Program-made: the position numbers and the translations under genes | The notes under the pieces: generated by a model | Seen by the model: the letters and a program-made list of their open reading frames with translations, nothing else | Database searches by the model: none | Told to the model about the DNA's origin: nothing | Shown: positions 1-7,735 of the stretch, piece after piece | Numbering within the stretch: position 1 is the stretch's first letter | How the letters are laid out: each line of letters starts with the position of its first letter | NCBI GenBank assembly: GCA_020025345.1 | Contig: JAHHSH010000027.1 | Location: 1 to 22,857 of the forward strand | Source: Oscillospiraceae bacterium | GTDB lineage: Bacteria; Bacillota; Clostridia; Oscillospirales; Oscillospiraceae | Length of the DNA: 22,857 bases | Direction: 5' to 3'

Positions 1-987
1 GTCATGTTTGCTGAAAAGGCTGAAGTGGAAGTCCACGGCGAAAACGCCACTTTGAAGATGTATGTTGCTTATCCTGTTCCCAAATTCCCCAACCTGGGTA
101 CGGATGGCACTATCAAGAATTTCAAGGTCACCTATGATGGCAAGACCTACACCGCCGATTCCGATATTACCTCCAAGCCTAAGATGACCGTTAAGACGAG
201 CCAACCCGGCTTCGGTCTGGTAGCCGGTGAGAAGATCGACGCTCAGGTTCTGACCATCACCCTGCCCAAGGCTGCTCTGAATGAGTCCTTCCTCCCTGTC
301 ACCGCTTACGTCAATGTGTTCATGAACAGGGATGTAAACTTCAGAATGCTTCTGTCCGATCTGGTTTTGGAGGACACTGTCAAGCCCGAACCTCAGCCTG
401 ATCCCGAGCCTCAGCCCGAGGTTCCCGCCAATCCCCCTGTGGATGCAGTGGACGAGGCTACCGGCATCAAGGTCCACGCCAACAAGAATGTATTCACCGA
501 ATCCGTAACTCTGGTCGTGGATCCCATCACCAAGGGTGAGGCCGGCTATGATGAGGCCGCCAAGATCCTCGACAGCATTGGTAAGAAGTTCCGTCTCTAT
601 GACGTCCACTTTGAGAATCAGAATGGCGAAGAGGTTCAGCCTCAGGGTATGGTAACTGTTTCCTACCCCATCCCCGAGGGCTATGATGCTGCCAAGCTGG
701 CTGTCTATCGCATCAACGAGGACGGCACCAAGACCAAGGTCAACGGCACCGTGGAAGACGGTTACTACACCGTAATTCAGAAGAGCTTCAGCACTTATGC
801 TCTGGTAGAAGAGGGCAGCACTGCTCCCGAAACCACCCCTGCAACTCCGGGAACCACTCCTTCCACCCCCTCCGCTCCTCAGACCGGTGATACCATCAAT
901 ATGGTTGCACTGATCTCTCTGCTGCTGGTATCCGGCGCAGCTATGGCTGTAATGGTATTTGAAAAAAAGCGCAGATCCGTAAAATAA
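1..987 (+). CDS. Cell-wall-anchored haem-binding-like surface protein (5' truncated)
   Basis: The frame is open from base 1, so the gene starts upstream of the window; residues here are counted from the Met at base 4. Residues 1-123 read like a Shp/NEAT immunoglobulin-type haem domain and end in a strand (FMNRDVNFRMLLSDL) that aligns with the equivalent strand of the next gene's product (AMGRDVIYFVTLSDL). Met1 and Met107 sit where Shp places its two methionine haem ligands. A Pro/Glu-rich linker follows (about 128-147), then a second beta-rich domain (about 148-270, ending in FSTYALVEE) that resembles ZU5-like modules of clostridial surface proteins. The C-terminus is a Thr/Pro linker, a sortase-type PQTGD motif at 292-296, a hydrophobic helix and a KKRR tail, so it is probably covalently attached to the wall. 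It lies 13 bases before the Shp gene and probably is the outermost haem receptor. Haem binding is inferred from similarity and context. Confidence 0.75.
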   Translation, partial: VMFAEKAEVEVHGENATLKMYVAYPVPKFPNLGTDGTIKNFKVTYDGKTYTADSDITSKPKMTVKTSQPGFGLVAGEKIDAQVLTITLPKAALNESFLPVTAYVNVFMNRDVNFRMLLSDLVLEDTVKPEPQPDPEPQPEVPANPPVDAVDEATGIKVHANKNVFTESVTLVVDPITKGEAGYDEAAKILDSIGKKFRLYDVHFENQNGEEVQPQGMVTVSYPIPEGYDAAKLAVYRINEDGTKTKVNGTVEDGYYTVIQKSFSTYALVEEGSTAPETTPATPGTTPSTPSAPQTGDTINMVALISLLLVSGAAMAVMVFEKKRRSVK

Positions 988-1000
988 AGGAGAAATTTTC

Positions 1001-1879
1001 ATGCACACTACCGCCAAACGATTTTTAGCGATGTGCGGCATGGTAGTGATGCTCGTCCTTGTGGCGAGCATCACTGCTGTTCCCGCGTATGCTGCCTCCA
1101 ACGGCATTTATATCGCCACTGTACACCCTCAGTACAGGAATCCCACTACCGGTGCGATTGAGGACTCCGGCGGTGAGAGTTCTGAAGTTCTGGGCCAGTC
1201 CATGACCGAGTCCGCGACTTACAAAAAGGCCCTTGTTGAAGTGGATGAAAACGGCAACACCTATGTGACACTCCGCCTGCAGCTGATGGACAATATCGTC
1301 AACCCCCGCTTCGATGTGGACGGTGCAGCTGTTTCCGCGACCTGTATGCAGGAAAACTATGGCGCCAACACGGCTGACTTCCGGATCCCGGTCAACAGTG
1401 AGTATTCCGTCATCCGCTGCAATATCTCGGTTACTGCTATGGGTCGTGATGTTATTTACTTTGTTACCTTGTCCGATCTGGTACCCGGCAGCGAGGATTT
1501 CATTACCAGCGTAACTGTTGCACAGCCCCAGCCGGAACCTCAACCGCAGCCGGAAACGCCCTCCGCACCCGAAACCAGTGCACCTGCTGAGCAGCCTGCA
1601 GGGGCTGAGAAGTCCGAGGAATCCCAAAAGCCCGAAGAGACCAAGAAGCCTGAGGAATCCAAGAAAACTGATGAAGCCAAAAAGCCTGCCAAAGACAGCG
1701 CAAAGAAACCCGGCATTCAGGAATTTGATAAGGACGGCAAAGCAGTCAACAACAACGAGAAGTCTTCCCATCAGAATCATCATATGCGCACCTTTGCCAT
1801 CGTGGCAATTGTCGTGGTAGTCGTGGCCGCCGCTGGCCTTGGCGTCTGGTACTTTGGCTTCTTTAAGAAAAAGAAATAA
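1001..1879 (+). CDS. shp: Shp-family cell-surface haem-binding protein
   Basis: This 292-aa protein has a signal peptide (about 1-31, cleavage after AYA), one haem domain (about 34-165), a Pro/Lys/Glu-rich spacer (about 174-240, with KPEE(S/T)KK-like repeats), a C-terminal transmembrane helix (about 264-287) and a lysine tail. The stretch YRNPTTGAIEDSGGES followed by GQSM closely matches streptococcal Shp (YRHPISGQIEDSGGEH, GQGM, from memory). Shp binds haem through two methionines; the aligned residues here are Met68 (GQSM) and Met147 (TAMGRDV). Shp passes haem from surface receptors to the ABC lipoprotein HtsA/SiaA, and the next gene encodes just such a lipoprotein. The spacer would lift the domain into the cell wall while the helix keeps it in the membrane. 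The start has a good AAGGAG site. The identification is firm at family level; haem transfer is inferred. Confidence 0.87.
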   Translation: MHTTAKRFLAMCGMVVMLVLVASITAVPAYAASNGIYIATVHPQYRNPTTGAIEDSGGESSEVLGQSMTESATYKKALVEVDENGNTYVTLRLQLMDNIVNPRFDVDGAAVSATCMQENYGANTADFRIPVNSEYSVIRCNISVTAMGRDVIYFVTLSDLVPGSEDFITSVTVAQPQPEPQPQPETPSAPETSAPAEQPAGAEKSEESQKPEETKKPEESKKTDEAKKPAKDSAKKPGIQEFDKDGKAVNNNEKSSHQNHHMRTFAIVAIVVVVVAAAGLGVWYFGFFKKKK

Positions 1880-1890
1880 GGGGGGAGCGC

Positions 1891-2775
1891 ATGAAACGTA
1901 TCGTTTCTCTACTGCTGTGCCTTGTCATGGTGCTGTCTTTGACGGCCTGCGTCAACCAGCACCCGGAAGAGCAGCAACAGCAGGTAGCAGACCCGGAAAA
2001 CGTTCGTCTGATCGCCACTTCTCCCGCTGTCGCCCAGATCTGCAGCAAGCTGCATCTGGACTTAGTCGGCGTTTGCAATACGGCCAGCCCTCTGCCGGAG
2101 GAGTATGCCAATCTTCCGCAGGTAGGTATGCCTATGAACCCGGATCTGGAGATCGTAAAGTCTCTAGACCCGGACTACATCCTCTCCCCTGCCACACTGC
2201 AAAATGACCTCCAGCCCAAGTACGCCGGCATTGGCGAGGCCGCTATCTTCCTGGATCTCAAGAGCGTGGAGGGGATGTACGCCTCCATTGAGGGCTTGGG
2301 TGAGAAGTTCGGTCGTCAGGCGGAAGCCAAGGCGCTGCTGGACGAATTTGACAGCTTTATGGCAGACTTTAAAAGCACCGTCAAGGGCAAAGAGCCTCCG
2401 CGCGTTCTGGTACTTATGGGCCTGCCCGGCTCCTACATCGTGGCCACTGAGTCCAGCTATGTAGGCAGCCTTGTGAAGCTGGCCGGCGGCGAGAATGTCT
2501 ACGGTGACGGCGACGGACAGGAGTTCCTCACCGCCAACACCGAGGATATGAAGACGAAAGAGCCCGACATCATTCTGCGAACCGCTCACGCCCTTCCCGA
2601 TGATGTAATGGCCATGTTTGAAGAAGAATTCAGAACTAACGATATCTGGAAGCACTTCGCAGCTGTGCAAAACGGAAAAGTCTACGATTTAGACCCCAGC
2701 ATTTTCAACATGAGTGCAAACTTCAGTTATCCCGAGGCGCTGCAGTCCCTGCAGCCCCTGCTCTACGGAGAGTAA
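1891..2775 (+). CDS. isdE: IsdE/HtsA-like haem ABC transporter substrate-binding lipoprotein
   Basis: This 294-aa lipoprotein has lipobox LTAC with Cys20 as the lipidation site and the class III (helical-backbone) binding-protein fold. It resembles staphylococcal IsdE along its length, including GMPMNPD (IsdE GQPMEPN), LMGLPGSYIVAT (LMGVPGSYLVAT), LVKLAGGENV, PDIILRTAHALP (PDIILRLPHGMP) and NDIWKHFAAVQNGKVYDL. The two axial haem ligands of IsdE, one Met and one His, are kept here as Met82 and His233. It should receive haem from the Shp-like protein encoded just upstream and deliver it to the permease downstream. The ribosome binding site is GGGGGGAG, with 11 bases between the shp stop and this start. 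Low-affinity binding of other porphyrins or corrinoids is possible, but the ligand pair argues for haem. Confidence 0.9.
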   Translation: MKRIVSLLLCLVMVLSLTACVNQHPEEQQQQVADPENVRLIATSPAVAQICSKLHLDLVGVCNTASPLPEEYANLPQVGMPMNPDLEIVKSLDPDYILSPATLQNDLQPKYAGIGEAAIFLDLKSVEGMYASIEGLGEKFGRQAEAKALLDEFDSFMADFKSTVKGKEPPRVLVLMGLPGSYIVATESSYVGSLVKLAGGENVYGDGDGQEFLTANTEDMKTKEPDIILRTAHALPDDVMAMFEEEFRTNDIWKHFAAVQNGKVYDLDPSIFNMSANFSYPEALQSLQPLLYGE

Positions 2776-2784
2776 ACAAAAACG

Positions 2785-2812
2785 CCGCCGGAGTACCACA
2801 ATACTCCGGCGG
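2785..2812 (+). other. Intercistronic hairpin between isdE and the permease gene
   Basis: A perfect 11-bp stem (2785-2795 with 2802-2812) has a 6-base loop. It begins 10 bases after the isdE stop and ends 23 bases before the permease start. There is no T-tract after it, so it is not a classical terminator. It may stabilise the 3' end of the upstream message or shape the stoichiometry of binding protein to permease. Confidence 0.7.
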
Positions 2813-2835
2813 TATCCAAAAAGGGAGGGTTCCTT

Positions 2836-3828
2836 TTGATTTCCACCAAGAAAAAAGTCATATCCTTTGTTGTGACTGCCGTGGCCCTGCTGGGCCTGTT
2901 TCTGTTTGCCGTCAACACCGGCTCTTTGAAGGTAAGCCCCGGCGAGCTGCTGCGTGGGTTGTTTGTTGAATATAATCCCGATGTGGCTACCATCTACGAT
3001 CTGCGCTTCCCCCGCATCCTCATTGCCATTCTGGGCGGCGCTTCTATGGCTGTTTCCGGCGTGCTGCTGCAGGCCGTGATGAAAAATCCTCTGGCAGACC
3101 CCGGCATCATCGGCATCAGCTCCGGTGCCAGTCTGGTCGCCGTTCTGATTACAGCTTTTTTTCCTTCGCTCTACTTTTTCACCCCGCTCTTTGCATTTCT
3201 GGGCGGTATGCTGGCCTTCTTTCTGGTGTACAGTCTGTCCTATAAAGGCGGCTTGTCCCCTTTGCGCATCATCCTTGTGGGCGTCGCCGTCAACGCCATG
3301 TTCACAGGTCTGATGGGTGCCTTCAATTCCGGCACCGGCTCCAATTTTTCCGGCGTTGCAAGCATCGTCAACGCCAACATCACAATGAAAACCTGGGACG
3401 ATTTTGAAACCCTTTTCATATATTCGATCATCGGTCTGGTTCTTAGCTTCTTTGTCACAAACCAGTGCAATCTTCTCCAATTAGAAGATAAAACCGCTCG
3501 CTCTCTGGGTGTCAACGTGACCCGCAGCCGAATCCTTATCTCCATCATCGCCGTGCTGCTGGCGGGTATTTCCACCGCTGTCATCGGGCCCATCAGCTTC
3601 TTAGGTCTGATCGTCCCCCACATCGCGCGGCTTTTGGTCGGCAGTAATCACAAGCTGCTCATTCCCTATACGATCCTGCTGGGCGGCTTTACCTTCCTGC
3701 TGGCCGATACGGTGGGCAGAACCATCGCCTATCCCTATGAAATCAACGCCACGGTCATCATGTCCGTCATCGGCGGCCCGTTCTTTATTCTGCTTTTGAG
3801 GAGGTCGAAACAATCTTATGGCAACTGA
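2836..3828 (+). CDS. isdF: FecCD/IsdF-like haem ABC transporter permease
   Basis: This 330-aa integral membrane protein belongs to the FecCD/BtuC permease family. Family landmarks are LRFPRILIAILGGASMAVSGVLLQ near residue 60, the NPLADPGIIGISSGA segment (about 89-103) and, near the C-terminus, the cytoplasmic coupling region GPISFLGLIVPHIARLL (about 251-267). About ten hydrophobic segments fit the family's usual topology. The start is a TTG with a strong AAGGGAGGG site 6-7 bases upstream and no nearby ATG alternative. The gene overlaps the ATPase gene by 11 bases, indicating translational coupling. It forms the haem channel fed by the IsdE-like lipoprotein. Sequence alone cannot separate haem from siderophore permeases; the substrate is taken from the neighbours. 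Confidence 0.88.
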   Translation: MISTKKKVISFVVTAVALLGLFLFAVNTGSLKVSPGELLRGLFVEYNPDVATIYDLRFPRILIAILGGASMAVSGVLLQAVMKNPLADPGIIGISSGASLVAVLITAFFPSLYFFTPLFAFLGGMLAFFLVYSLSYKGGLSPLRIILVGVAVNAMFTGLMGAFNSGTGSNFSGVASIVNANITMKTWDDFETLFIYSIIGLVLSFFVTNQCNLLQLEDKTARSLGVNVTRSRILISIIAVLLAGISTAVIGPISFLGLIVPHIARLLVGSNHKLLIPYTILLGGFTFLLADTVGRTIAYPYEINATVIMSVIGGPFFILLLRRSKQSYGN

Positions 3829-4594
3829 TGTATTTAAGATCAACGGCCTTTCCTTTGCCTACGGAAAGCACGAAGTATTAAAGGAACTGGAGCTGACCAT
3901 CCATGAGGGCGCCATCACGACGCTGATCGGTGCCAACGGCTGCGGCAAGAGTACCCTTTTCAATTTGATGACCAAGAATCTGAAGCCGGATACAGGCAAG
4001 ATCTCCTTGTACGGGGAAAATATTGCCACCTGCCGCATCAAGGATTTTGCAAAACAGGTAGCTATCGTCCACCAGTACAATACAGCGCCCTCTGATCTGA
4101 GCGTTGAAAAACTGGTTGCCTACGGCCGCACCCCCTACCACACCATGGGTCTTTCTCCCGATCCTGCTGAGGACGAGAAGAAGGTGCAGTGGGCGCTGGA
4201 AATCACCAACACCACCGCCATCAAGGACAAGCCCATCACAGAGCTATCCGGCGGTCAGAAGCAGCGTGTCTGGATCGCTATGGCGCTTGCGCAGGACACC
4301 AAGGTGCTCTTTCTGGACGAGCCGACGACTTATCTGGATGTGCGCTATCAGCTGGACATCCTGCGCCTCATCAAGCGTCTGAACCGTGAATTCGGCATCA
4401 CCGTCATCATGGTGCTCCATGATATCAACCAATCTTTATATTACAGCGATGAAATCGTCGCCATGAAGGGCGGCAAGATCATCGCCCATGGAATTCCGGA
4501 GGAAATCATCACCACGGAGCTTGTCCGCGAGGTCTACGATGTGGACCTGCAGATCCGGACGGTGGACGGAAAGCCCTTTGTTATCCCTGTATAA
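3818..4594 (+). CDS. FepC/FecE-type ABC transporter ATPase for haem uptake
   Basis: This 258-aa ATPase has Walker A GANGCGKST (38-46), the Q-loop around VHQYN (84-88), signature LSGGQKQR (143-150), Walker B VLFLDEPT (163-170) and an H-loop His in VLHD. These put it in the iron-siderophore/haem/B12 importer ATPase family, of normal length. It starts inside the end of the permease gene, with GGAGG 12 bases before the ATG. It energises import by the IsdE/IsdF-like proteins encoded just upstream. All catalytic motifs appear intact. Confidence 0.9.
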   Translation: MATDVFKINGLSFAYGKHEVLKELELTIHEGAITTLIGANGCGKSTLFNLMTKNLKPDTGKISLYGENIATCRIKDFAKQVAIVHQYNTAPSDLSVEKLVAYGRTPYHTMGLSPDPAEDEKKVQWALEITNTTAIKDKPITELSGGQKQRVWIAMALAQDTKVLFLDEPTTYLDVRYQLDILRLIKRLNREFGITVIMVLHDINQSLYYSDEIVAMKGGKIIAHGIPEEIITTELVREVYDVDLQIRTVDGKPFVIPV

Positions 4595-4618
4595 GATCCC
4601 CGGTAAAGGAGAAAAACT

Positions 4619-5023
4619 ATGAAACTCAAGAGAATTATTTTTGTGGTATTGGGCTGCCTCTGTTTAGCCCTGGGCTGCATCGGCATCGCACTGCCCATCC
4701 TGCCCACCGTCCCCTTCTTTCTGGCCACGGTTTTCTTTTTCGCAAACAGTTCCCAGCGGCTGCACGACTGGTTCGTAGGCACGAAGATGTACAAGAAGCA
4801 TCTGGAGTCCTATGTCAAGAAAAAAGGAATGCTGATGAAGACCAAGGTCACCATCGTGTCCTCTGTGACCATTATGATGGCCATTGGATTTATCCTCATG
4901 TTCCGCAAGGAAATCTATATTCCCTGCGCCATTCTGGCCGTGGTCTGGATCTGCCATGTCGTGTACTTCTTCTTTGGCGTCAAAACCATTTCCGAGGCAC
5001 CAGAAGTTCTGACGGAACAATAA
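4619..5023 (+). CDS. ybaN: YbaN (DUF454) family small inner-membrane protein
   Basis: This 134-aa protein has an N-terminal hydrophobic hairpin with the DUF454 core (LGCIGIALPILPTVPFFL, about 18-35), then FFANSSQRLHDWF and a second pair of hydrophobic segments (about 77-117). The family has no established biochemical function. It starts 24 bases after the haem ATPase gene with an AAAGGAG site and lies before the operon terminator, so it is almost certainly co-transcribed with the haem genes. A part in haem or iron handling at the membrane is inferred from position only. Confidence 0.85.
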   Translation: MKLKRIIFVVLGCLCLALGCIGIALPILPTVPFFLATVFFFANSSQRLHDWFVGTKMYKKHLESYVKKKGMLMKTKVTIVSSVTIMMAIGFILMFRKEIYIPCAILAVVWICHVVYFFFGVKTISEAPEVLTEQ

Positions 5024-5065
5024 GATAACTTCTACCGAAATGCGCCATCTCTCCCCATTTAAAGA

Positions 5066-5105
5066 GGAACAGCGGTTCTGACCTTCTGGTCAGAACCGCT
5101 GTTCC
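5066..5105. terminator. Terminator of the haem operon, possibly bidirectional
   Basis: A perfect 18-bp stem (5066-5083 with 5088-5105) has the loop TTCT. On the + strand it is followed by a T-rich stretch (5111-5120), making an intrinsic terminator 42 bases after ybaN. On the - strand only a short TCTTT follows, so it may also end the convergent M20 operon, less efficiently. Confidence 0.88.
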
Positions 5106-5137
5106 ATTATCTTTTTCTTTTAAGACGTACTCTGCCG

Positions 5138-6304
5138 TCAGTCATTTTCCACAGCGTTCTTAAACTCCTGCTTGATCCGTTGCAGCAAAGCCGGGTCATC
5201 AATGATGTCCTTACCGGTCATCGCAAGAGCGCAAACATTCTTTTCCAATGCCGCTTTGGCGGGTTCGCGCAGCGTGGCATCTCTGAATTCTGCGGTATGC
5301 GTTGAATAGCACTCGCCCGGTGCCGTAATATCAAACGACGGGTGGATGGTGGGGCAAACGTGGCTGACATTTCCCACATCTGTAGAGCCGTTCGCCTCGC
5401 CCGCCTCTTCAATTTCTGTAATTCCCATCTCGTTCCAGTTTTTGATCAAACAATCCTGCAGCGTATGGTTGGTGAGCAAGTTATCATAGCTCGCCTCAAA
5501 GTTGGAAATCTCCACCTTTGCACCGGCAGCCAGCGCACCGGCTCTGGCGCAGTCGGACACTCTGCGGCTCAGCTCTTCCAGATAGGACTTGCTGGTGGCA
5601 CGGACATAAAAATCTGCTACCGCAAGCTCCGGGATCGTGTTGGGCACTACGCCGCCTTCCGTAATGATGCCGTGGATTTTTGCCGTGGGCAAAATCTGCT
5701 GGCGCAGAAGGCCGATATTATTAAAGGTCATAATGCAGGCATCCAGCGCATTGATTCCCTTTTCCGGTGCGGCAGCTGCATGGGCAGCCCGTCCAATAAA
5801 CCGGAAACGAAGCGCTTTGATTGCATAGGAACTGCCGCTTTTTACATTGGCGCAGAAGGGATGGGAAATGAGCGCCACATCCACATCATCGAAAGCGCCC
5901 TTGTCGGCGTATATTACCTTTGCCCCGCTGGTCTCCTCTGCCGGAGTTCCGATCACAACAATTCTGCCGGAAGCGTCCCCCATGTTTTGTGCCAGATGAA
6001 TGGCAGCGCCCGTGCTGAGCGTACCGAGAATGTTGTGTCCGCAGCCGTGGCCCACCTCCGGAAGAGCATCGTACTCCGCCAGAAAAGCGATCGTCGGCGC
6101 GTCTGCACCTTTTACAAACTCTGCACGGAAACCCGTTGCAACGCCCAAGTAGTTTCTCTCTACTTTAAATCCGTATTTCTCCAGCAGTGCCATATGCGCC
6201 TGCGAGGATTTCTCCTCTTCATATCCCAGTTCGGGATGGTCATAGATGTATTGACTCAGCGCAAGCAGATCCTGCTTAAGCTGCTCATCTACCTTTTTCA
6301 GCAC
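5138..6304 (-). CDS. M20 family (M20D-type) amidohydrolase/peptidase
   Basis: This 388-aa metal-dependent amidase or carboxypeptidase is of the AbgB/aminoacylase-like M20 group. Visible motifs are FLAEYDALPEVGHGCGHN (74-91, with Cys88 and His90 as likely metal ligands), the catalytic/metal glutamates of PAEE (Glu123, Glu124), His148 and, near the C-terminus, STHTAEF (His336). The dimerisation lid includes FIGRAAHAAAAPEKGINALDA (about 169-189). The start is GTG at 6302-6304 with AAGGAGG at 6314-6320, which overlaps the stop of the carrier gene 15 bases upstream. Being last in an operon with a carrier recalls the abgABT arrangement (hydrolase plus transporter for p-aminobenzoyl-glutamate). The actual substrate is unknown; an N-acyl amino acid, dipeptide or aminoacyl conjugate is likely. 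Confidence 0.88.
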   Translation of the reverse strand: MLKKVDEQLKQDLLALSQYIYDHPELGYEEEKSSQAHMALLEKYGFKVERNYLGVATGFRAEFVKGADAPTIAFLAEYDALPEVGHGCGHNILGTLSTGAAIHLAQNMGDASGRIVVIGTPAEETSGAKVIYADKGAFDDVDVALISHPFCANVKSGSSYAIKALRFRFIGRAAHAAAAPEKGINALDACIMTFNNIGLLRQQILPTAKIHGIITEGGVVPNTIPELAVADFYVRATSKSYLEELSRRVSDCARAGALAAGAKVEISNFEASYDNLLTNHTLQDCLIKNWNEMGITEIEEAGEANGSTDVGNVSHVCPTIHPSFDITAPGECYSTHTAEFRDATLREPAKAALEKNVCALAMTGKDIIDDPALLQRIKQEFKNAVEND

Positions 6305-6319
6305 GCTTCCTCGCCTCCT

Positions 6320-7714
6320 TTAGAACGGCCCGAAGTTGATTGCGGTTGCCAGCATAATAAATGCGGTTTGCACCAAAAACAGAATACCACCCAGAGGCAG
6401 CGCGAACTTATACCACTTATCCATGGGAAGCTTCATCATACCGCACCATGCAGCAACACTGGTGGGCCAGATCATATTGGAGAAGCCGTCACCGAACTGA
6501 TAGGCCAGCACGGTCACCTGACGGGAAACGCCTGCCATATCGGCAATGGGGACCATGATGGGCATACTGGTCATTGCCTGACCACTGCCAGAGGGAATGA
6601 AGAAGTTCAACAGGTTCTGAGTAACCAGCATCATAAAGGCAGACAAATACCTGTTGCCCGTGTTCGCAATGCTCATGATTGCATTGATGATGGTATCCAC
6701 GATCATGCCGTCCTGCATCACGCGCAGGATCGTATTGGCCAGGCCGCACACGAGGACACCAAACATGATGTCTCTACAACCCTCAACAAAGATCTGTGCA
6801 ATCTCGCTGAAGCTGTATCCCTGAATAAGGCCCACCAGAATCATCATGCCGAGGAACAGACCGGCAATCTGATTGATATACCAGTCAAGCTTGATAGCGC
6901 CAAACATAATGAGAATCACGGTGACGAGGAACAGCAGCATGCAGATCTTATGCTTCGTTGTAAACTCAGTCTTCATCAGCTCCTCTTCGGACATACCCTC
7001 AGCACCGAGCTGGATTCCCTTAACGATACTGCGGCTGGGATCTCTCTGCACCTTCGTTGCATAGCGCATCACATACACGATAGATACCGTGATAAAGACC
7101 ACGAATACAATGCATCTGAACCACACGCCGGAATACATGGGCAGCTCTGCAATCGTCTGCGCCACGCCCACGGTGAAAGGATTCAAAGTTGCAGCAGCAA
7201 AACCGGTGATTACGCCCACATATACAATGGCGCCGCCTACCAATGCGTCATATCGCAAAGCCACTGCAATCGCCATAAAGACAGGGATCAGGCCGTAAGT
7301 CTCTTCAGTCATGCCGAAGATAGAACCGCACAGGCCGAAAACCAGCATGAACAGCGGGATGATAAAGGCCTTGTGTCCATGCAGTTTTCTGAGCATAGCG
7401 CCTACAGCAGAGTCAAAAGCGCCGCACTTGATCTCCATGTACACAAAGCTATAGGCAAAGAAAATGAAGAAAATGATACCGGCACTGCCGACCATACTCT
7501 CCTGTACCAGCGTCAGCATTCTGAAAAGGCCCACCGGATTACTGTCCACAGGGTGGTACGATCCGGCAACGACCAGAGTTCTTCCGGTAACTTCATCAAC
7601 TGCTCTTTCAAATTCACCCGCCGGAACGATCCAAGTCAAGATCGTTACAAATACGATCATAATACCCAGAACGACATATGTATGCGGGATTTTAAATTTC
7701 TTTTTCTCTTCCAT
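6320..7714 (-). CDS. yfcC: YfcC/DcuC-family membrane carrier
   Basis: This 464-aa polytopic carrier has about 11-12 hydrophobic segments. It matches the YfcC family (C4-dicarboxylate anaerobic carrier superfamily), including the N-terminal IPHTYVVLGIMIVFVTILTW and WIVPAGEF, the central FGMTEETYGLIP and the C-terminal NFFIPSGSGQAMTSMPIMVP followed by QFGDGFSNMIWPTS. Members are proposed to import amino acids, peptides or dicarboxylates; no substrate can be fixed from sequence. Two ATGs lie at 7720 and 7714. AAGGAG (7722-7727) is only a base or two from the first and 7 bases from the second, so 7714 is preferred. It sits 21 bases after the DUF1177 gene and directly before the M20 hydrolase gene, so it probably imports that enzyme's substrate. 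Confidence 0.88.
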   Translation of the reverse strand: MEEKKKFKIPHTYVVLGIMIVFVTILTWIVPAGEFERAVDEVTGRTLVVAGSYHPVDSNPVGLFRMLTLVQESMVGSAGIIFFIFFAYSFVYMEIKCGAFDSAVGAMLRKLHGHKAFIIPLFMLVFGLCGSIFGMTEETYGLIPVFMAIAVALRYDALVGGAIVYVGVITGFAAATLNPFTVGVAQTIAELPMYSGVWFRCIVFVVFITVSIVYVMRYATKVQRDPSRSIVKGIQLGAEGMSEEELMKTEFTTKHKICMLLFLVTVILIMFGAIKLDWYINQIAGLFLGMMILVGLIQGYSFSEIAQIFVEGCRDIMFGVLVCGLANTILRVMQDGMIVDTIINAIMSIANTGNRYLSAFMMLVTQNLLNFFIPSGSGQAMTSMPIMVPIADMAGVSRQVTVLAYQFGDGFSNMIWPTSVAAWCGMMKLPMDKWYKFALPLGGILFLVQTAFIMLATAINFGPF

Positions 7715-7735
7715 CCTCATACTCCTTATATAATA

